Below are positions 58,105 to 64,000 of a DNA stretch of 64,000 nucleotides, piece by piece. The position numbers were made by a program, and so were the translations under genes. The stretch covers positions 119,464,615 to 119,528,614 of the forward strand of contig NW_023603184.1 in NCBI RefSeq assembly GCF_014898055.3. The letters are read 5' to 3'. Numbering within the stretch: position 1 is the first letter of the stretch; each line of letters begins with the position of its first letter. A model generated the notes under the pieces. The model was given only the letters and a program-made list of their open reading frames with translations. It did no database searches and was not told where the DNA came from. This stretch comes from Talpa occidentalis. Its lineage: Eukaryota; Chordata; Mammalia; Eulipotyphla; Talpidae.

Positions 58105-58335
58105 ACTATTATAACATTATGTATCAGGTCTTATTCTAAACATTGTACATAGATCAATTTAGTCTTAATATTACTAATAGATGTACACTTATTATTTTCA
58201 TTTTACAGGCTAGAGAATTGAGGCACAGATTCTAAATAACATGGCCAAAATTATACAGCTGCCAAGTGACAGAGCTGGGATTTGACCCACTATAGTCTGG
58301 CTCTAGAATCCAGTTATTAACTATTATAGGATACT
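58105..58335 (-). mobile_element. MIR, reverse orientation
   Basis: ttattttcattttacaggct, gagaattgaggcacagattc and gacagagctgggatttgacc are the MIR reverse complement in order. Confidence 0.85.
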
Positions 58336-59500
58336 CACCTAATAGGTACATAGAATAACATCTAATACTTAGTTGTTTAAATAACATATTGTATTTTAAT
58401 TATTTAAAGACAGGAGTCTTTAAAAACTGTGAAAAAACTGTGAAAAACTCAGTTTCATCCTACTTTCCCCAATCTTCCTGCTATTACTGAGTGTCCAGTC
58501 TAAACTGTGTTCCTAGGACACCCCATTTCCTCAGTCATAAAATACAGTCACTTTACCTATGTGTTATTTGCTAAGTAAACCTATTCAGAGCAAGGGGCTT
58601 ATTTATCTTGGAGGTAATATTAATAAATTATGTCATCTTAGTGCTTTTTCTGCCTCTCTGAGGAGAGATGCCTACATTAATTTAAATAATTCCAATAATG
58701 GATAGTATTTAAATTCCCTGGATAAATCTTGGCTATGGAAGAGGATTATAGGTGCTTTGATGGTAGGCATGGCATGATAACATATCTGAAGAGGTGTGAA
58801 CCTATATCACTAAATCATATTCAGTGTTATAAACCAACATTACCTCAATAAAAAATATTTTTTAAAAAGGAGACAAAAGTTGAAAGAATATCTCTTAATG
58901 TCATTTCTTGCCAGTTTCTGTAAATAAAAGCTATCAATTTCTTTGTTCCTCCTTCACTCATTTACTCATCCCATAATTTCTCCAGTGCCAACTAAGGCTT
59001 AGAATTGAGAGCAAAAAACAGGATAACCTCCAAGAACTCAGTTGCAGATCAAGGTCTCATGTCAGTCTAGTCACTCCCTTAAACTTCAAAGTAACTTTAC
59101 TCTTCAAAGGAATTTTAAAAGAATGATGATTACTCAAAAAAAAGTTCTTTTGAGTAATTACATAAAATCAGATAGCAGTTTCCTGTTTCTGAGAAAGAAG
59201 AATGGAGTTCTGTCCCTGAATTCTAATTCCGAAAATTAACATATGACCATGTTTGAAAAAAAATCTAAAAATACCAATAATAGAAATTAGATAATCAGGG
59301 TCTTCCCCCCCTCCACTATATATTGAAGGTTTTTATTACTTACATGAACACACAACAGCAACATTTGGAAATTATTATAGCAATTTCAGGAAATGCTAGA
59401 AAAGGTCAAAATTCCTTTTTTCTCAAGAAGACCTGTTTTTCTTATGACTTGAGAAGAAAACATAGTCATTTGATAAGCAAACATTCCTTTTAATACTGGC

Positions 59501-59691
59501 CTTTACTGATGTTTCAGGAAGATAGTGAGGATTTCTTAGCTTGGTAGTAATATAGAAGCGAAAGTCTGGAGCATATTCAATGGTAGAGTCCCCAAGCCGG
59601 ATACAGGTACTCCCACCGTGTTTAAAGGTCTGTTTTAGTAGAAGAGGTTCCAGAACAGGGTCCAGTTCCTCTCCAACATTTTCTAGCAACA
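59501..59691 (-). CDS. DNAH7: DNAH7 exon: AAA5, [12 protein letters not shown]; probable GC donor
   Basis: Residues 1 (split) to 64. [20 protein letters not shown], then [20 protein letters not shown] and [14 protein letters not shown]. The LDPVLEPLL and FR-YITTKL-NPHY-PE motifs are AAA5 hallmarks. Acceptor actctag. After ETSVK the genome reads AAG|GCCAGT, a GC donor. A GT donor six bases earlier (TCA|GTAAAG, exon edge 59507) would drop V-K but stay in frame. The GC reading keeps the family-typical spacing before the next exon. The left edge is therefore 59501 or, less likely, 59507. Confidence 0.9.
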
Positions 59692-59794
59692 CTAGAGTAA
59701 GATCAGAAAATGACTCTGTTATTTTAAATGCTGACTATAAACATTCAAACCTCCCGATTCTTTTATAATGCTGGTTTTTTTTAAAAATTTTATG

Positions 59795-60600
59795 TATTTT
59801 AATCCTGTCAAAAAATGGGCAGAAGAGCTAAAAAGAAACTTCTCTGAAGAGGAAATGCAAATGGCCAACAGGCATATGAAAAAATGTTCAACATCACTTG
59901 TAATCAGGGAAATGCAAATCAAAACTACCATGAGATACCATCTTACACCAGTGAGAATGGCACATATTAAAAAAGCTAGTAACAACAAATGTTGGCGAGG
60001 ATGTCGAGAAAAAGGAACTCTCCTGCACTGCTGGTGGGAGTGCTAACTGGCCCAACCACTATGGAGAGCTGTGTGGAGATTTCTGGACCTACTAAACATA
60101 GAGCTTCCATATGATCCAGCAATTCCACTCCTAGGTATTTACCCAAAGGACACAGAAACATCAATTCCAAAGAGCACCTGCACCCCTATGTTTATAGCAG
60201 CACTGTTTACAATAGCTAAGCTTTGGGAACAACTCAAATGCCCAAAAATAGATGACTGGATCAAGAAGATGTGGTACATATATACCATGGAATATTACTC
60301 AGCATTCAAAAAAGATAAGCACATGCAATTTGCAGCAACATGGATGGTGCTGGAAGGGATCATGCTCAGCAAAATAAGCCAGAAAGAAAAAGAAAAATAC
60401 CGATGGTCTCACTCATAGCAGGAATCTAGAAAACTTAAATAAGGGACTTTCACTATAAGAAAGTGAAAATCAAAATCAACAAACAACTATGAACCAGAGA
60501 CACTCTATGGGAGGTGGGAGGCGGGGAGGGGAGGGATTGGGGTCAAAATAAGGGGGTTGCAATTTTATGGGGAATATAAAAATAAAATTTATTTAAAAAA
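59795..60600 (+). mobile_element. L1, 5'-truncated, end of ORF2 and 3' UTR
   Basis: Starts near aatcctgtcaaaaaatgggc and runs through ACPT-like ORF2 sequence ([27 protein letters not shown]) to the G-rich 3' UTR, ggggaatataaaaataaaat and an A-rich tail. ORF2 has a frameshift near 60010. Confidence 0.9.
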
Positions 60601-60601
60601 A

Positions 60602-61015
60602 TAAATTTTACATATTTTTACATATTTCGTTTTTGCACAATGTAGGCATTTTCATTTGGTTATATTCCCCATACAATTCCCACCCTCCTTATTTTGACCC
60701 TAATCCCTCCTCCCCATAGTATCTCTGGTTTATAGTTGCTTATTGATTTTGATTTTTACTTTATTATAATTAGTCTTTTTCCTGGTCCCTTGTTTAGGTT
60801 TTCTAAATTCCTGCTATGAGTGAGACCATCCAGTATTTTTAAGCTATGGAAACAACCCAAATGCCCAAAAATAGATGACTGGATCAAGATGTGGTACATA
60901 TACACAATGGAATATTACTCAGCAATCAAAAAAGATAAATTCATGCAATTTGCAGCAATATGGATAGAGCTGGAAGGGATCATGCTCAGTGAAATAAGCC
61001 AGAAAGAAATAGAAT
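60602..61015 (-). mobile_element. L1 with 5' inversion (twin-primed)
   Basis: Positions 60602-60833 are an L1 3' end on the minus strand (tattccccatacaattccca ... gagtgagaccatccagtatt). Positions 60834-61015 are L1 ORF2 on the plus strand (gctatggaaacaacccaaat ... ataagccagaaagaaa). Read on the minus strand this is an inverted 5' segment joined to a sense 3' segment, the standard twin-priming product. Confidence 0.85.
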
Positions 61016-61713
61016 GCTGCTTTTCCTAGTGACTTATAAAGTTATTTTTATCTTCTATGTATAAGAAAATGATGCCATAAAAATAACTAAAAGTCTGTGG
61101 GAAGGGCTGAGCTGGTGAGTCTACATGGTTTCCATAAGCTCCAAAGGCACGGTGGCCTATGAAAGAAAAACAAAAGCTAAGCCTGTAAATGTTTCAATGT
61201 TATGAAGTCAAAACACCAAGGACAACCAGTTACATACAATCAGCCAGGTTTTAAGCTCTAGCTAATCAGATATTTTCCTTTCTTCACTTCAGCTATTTAT
61301 GTCTCTCCCCTGAGTTCCTGTCAGCGGTGTTCCTAACCACTTCTAGGTAGGCAGTGCTGGATTCCAATCGATTTTTGTTCAAATGAACTCTTCAAATGTC
61401 TTATATGTTCAAATTTACCTTTTAACAGAAGAAATTGGAAAGCACCTTGAAGTCACATTTTTTAAGCTATTTTTCCTCTCCCTCTTTCTCAATATTTTTT
61501 ACATAATTGACACATACTAATATATAGGTCGCTGGAAAAATGACACAACTATGTAACTATTGATAAATTACATTTTCCTCTTCCATATTTTTATTCATCT
61601 CTTTCTATACATGATTGAAAGTAAACAATATATCTAGTTTTGCATCCTAATTAGTTTGCTTGCTGTTACAGCATAATTTTTCCCCATGTTATGAAAAACT
61701 AATAAACATGCTT

Positions 61714-61965
61714 GAAGGGATCATGCTCAGCGAAATAAGCCAAAAAGAAAAAGAAAAATACCGGATGGTCTCACTCATAGCAGGAATCTAGAAAACTTAA
61801 ATAAGGGACCAGGAAAATGAATATAAGAAAGTGAAAATCAAAATCAACAAAAAACTATGAACCAGAGACACTTTTTGGGGGTGGGGGGCGGGAGGGGAAG
61901 GATTGGGGTCAGAATGGGGCGTTTGCAATTGTATGGGGGAATATAAAAATAAAATTTAAGATTAA
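61714..61965 (+). mobile_element. L1 3' end, short truncated copy
   Basis: gaagggatcatgctcagcga to atataaaaataaaatttaag with an A tail. Nearly identical to the 3' ends at 26601 and 59795. No target duplication found by eye. Confidence 0.88.
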
Positions 61966-62754
61966 AAAAAAATTACTGCATAATAGTCCATCATATTAAT
62001 ATTTGCTAATTTTTAAACCAGTGCTCTGTTATTGTATATTCAGACTGCTTCCTGTTCTCAGTATTGTAAACAGTACCATATATAAGAATCTTTTCGTTTC
62101 AAAATATTTTCTTATTACAGCATTTGAGAAGGGAAATTAAGTCTTACATTTTGGTGCTATCATCATCAAATTTGAATCACGGTGATTTATAGGAGCCCCT
62201 CAAAGGACTGGCTGTGCAAGCTTGATGGGAAAATAGGAACTCAGGGCTTTTGGATGACAGTTATTTTGATCTCCATTGCAGTGAAGGGTACAGACACATT
62301 CTGCCCCTTCTCACAAGTTACTTGTGGCTAACCGAATTCTTAAAATTGCCTTCTTGTTAATTTATTTCACTGATGAGATCTTAATTAACCAAAGCAAAAA
62401 TATCAGAGGATGTTTAAATTCATTTTCATTCTCTACTTGAATAAAATTATTTCTCCTGGTTAAATAATATGAATGCATCACATCAAATACATTAATCTAT
62501 TATTATTTTGATTGCTTCAATTTTTCCACTGTTAATAATGCCACAGTGAACATCTTTTTGAGTAAATCTTTGTGTTTATCTCTGATGACTGATTCAGGCT
62601 GTAGTCCTAGAAGTGCAATGAATAGTCAATAGTTGGGAACTTTCAAAAGGCAATTTCCATTGCCAAATTACTTTCCTAAGTGGCTGAAGATATTTCAGAG
62701 TTGCAATGAGCCTTTTTTTGATCTGTTTTTACATAACACCACTGTAATTACAAA

Positions 62755-62960
62755 CGATAAGCACCAACCTGACAGCATTTTCATCTTCACAACTTTAAGA
62801 AGCATGGACTATTATTACCCAGTTTTATAGATGAGGAAACTAAGGCACAGGCAATTGAAACAAAACTTTCTGTTAAATCAGCTAGCAAATGACAAAGAAG
62901 GGGCTTTATCTAAGCAGTCTGGCCACACATGTCTCTCTTAACCATTATGTGCTACTGCCA
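62755..62960 (-). mobile_element. MIR, reverse orientation
   Basis: cccagttttatagatgagga-aactaaggcacagg and the later ttaaccattatgtgctactg match the reverse complement of MIR. Confidence 0.8.
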
Positions 62961-63209
62961 GCATCAAATGCCATATTCATTACTTTTATAATTTGATAAG
63001 TAAAAAAAAAATTATTAGAATTCATACGTTAGGCTTGATGTTTCAATGCTGTTTGACTAATTACACTTTTCTTCTGGAAATTCTATGTTATTATATTTGC
63101 CCACTTTCCTATTATATGAAATGTATAGGTACAGTGACACAAACATAAAGGACTTATATCTTATGTAAAGGGGAGCCCAAGTTGTTCAATACAGAGATAT
63201 AAGAACAGT

Positions 63210-63479
63210 ATGTCTAAACTGTCAGAAAGCAAAGTTCATGATATAGTGCTGTATCACCATTCTGGGTATATGGCTTTTGATCTCTTCAATCAAGATGGCC
63301 TTTCAAATAACATCCACATTCCAATAATCAAAAAGGAAGAAACAGAAAAGGAAAGATATTTCCTGGCTTTCCACCTATGTTTTGATGGTCAGACCATAGT
63401 CACAGAATTACATACAACCATAGTTGAAGTTAGGAAATTATTGCAATTTCTTCACTCAGAATGCAAAGTAACCAGGTGA
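63210..63479 (+). other. Unexplained 89-codon open frame
   Basis: ATG at 63210 to TGA at 63477-63479, open further upstream to about 63136. The product is hydrophilic (SKVHDIVLYHHSGYMAFDLF, KKEETEKERYFLAFHLCF) with no membrane segment and no motif I recognise. It is not part of any repeat I know. In AT-rich DNA a frame of this length is expected by chance several times in 64 kb, so it may be nothing; a decayed processed pseudogene is the other option. Confidence 0.25.
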
Positions 63480-63849
63480 TCACAGTGGGTGCTAATGTTA
63501 TGAAAGAAGATCAGAATGGATGTCAGGGAACAAACAGCACTAATACCACAATGTACTAATACGTTTCTAAACTTTATTTGTATTTTTAAACACTGCTAGA
63601 GCAAATATCTCCCCTAATTTTCTGATTGTTTTAAAATTTCTTCATATTCCTTTTTATGTGCTATTTGTTGTAGAATTTTCAAAACTTCAAAAATAAAAAT
63701 AATGTTATACTGGACCTGATGCATGAATCATCCTTGTAAGTTCAACTAATTTGTCACCTATTCTTCATCTAACCCTAGATTATTTGAGAATATTGAAGAC
63801 ATCAGGAAACTTCATCTGTAGATATAATTATCTCTAAAAGGTAGACTCT

Positions 63850-64000
63850 TCTTTCTCCCCCCAGTTTCACTGAGATATAGCTGACATGACATACAGTGCT
63901 GTGTAAGTTTAACATATGCCATATAATAATGTGATTTTCACAACACACAACATGAAATTAATCCCAGATGGATTAAGATTGCAATGTAAAAAATAAAATC
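63850..64000 (-). mobile_element. Old L1 3' end, possible
   Basis: cactgagatatagctgacat followed by gtgtaagtttaacatatg resembles a known antisense L1 3' UTR phrase. Diverged and cut by the window edge. Confidence 0.4.

Larger units (their letters stand above)
53666..59500 (-). other. Intron with GC donor
   Basis: 5.8 kb with SINEs at 53857 and 56425, a hAT remnant (about 55385-55560), a 53-bp tandem duplication (56721-56826) and a MIR (about 58105-58335). The stretch 56100-56420 together with 56830-57200 is less AT-rich and could be a split LTR, but I cannot name one. The rest is unassigned. Confidence 0.78.
59692..64000 (-). other. Upstream intron, incomplete at the window edge
   Basis: L1 pieces (59795-61015, 61714-61965, about 63850-64000), a MIR (about 62755-62960) and an unexplained open frame (63210-63479). 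The next upstream exon is not reached. Confidence 0.75.

Overview
This is a mammalian nuclear genomic window. It has no prokaryotic features. It is AT-rich, intron-dominated and full of retroposons. Its backbone is one gene on the minus strand: the last 17 coding exons of an axonemal dynein heavy chain, best matched to DNAH7 (inner-arm, monomeric-type dynein of motile cilia and sperm flagella). The exons run from 59691 down to 1431 and encode 991 contiguous residues, about the last quarter of a protein of roughly 4,000 residues. They cover the end of AAA5, AAA6 and the C-terminal cap domain. All 17 exons are open and their splice phases agree from one to the next. I see no frameshift or premature stop, so the gene looks functional. 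The 5' three quarters lie beyond the right edge.

Left edge: positions 1 to about 1225 are repeat-free and end in a plus-strand poly(A) signal. They are best read as the distal 3' UTR of a convergent neighbour, probably the zinc transporter SLC39A10, which in mammals lies tail-to-tail with DNAH7. The DNAH7 poly(A) signal lies on the opposite strand within 50 bp, so the two transcripts end on nearly the same bases.

The introns contain at least 18 copies of one tRNA-derived SINE with an AATAAA...TCTTT-A(n) tail (the T+ type), in a younger and an older subfamily, most with clear target-site duplications. The head sequence and tail suggest Rhin-1 of horseshoe and roundleaf bats, so the host is probably a rhinolophoid bat. 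That assignment rests on memory of the repeat, not on a search. There are also several 5'-truncated young L1 copies (one twin-primed), older L1/HAL1, L2 and MIR remnants, a Tigger (pogo) DNA transposon remnant, a MER20/MER5-like hAT remnant and several microsatellites.

I did not find a new gene system. The observations most worth checking are these: a probable GC-AG intron with an in-frame GT donor six bases away; the overlapping convergent 3' ends; the 104-nt penultimate exon hemmed in by a CA repeat, a Tigger terminus and a SINE; three sense-oriented SINEs sitting 36 to 66 bp upstream of splice acceptors; a 281-bp TG...CA insertion of unknown origin inside an old L1; and two local tandem duplications inside or beside retroposons.
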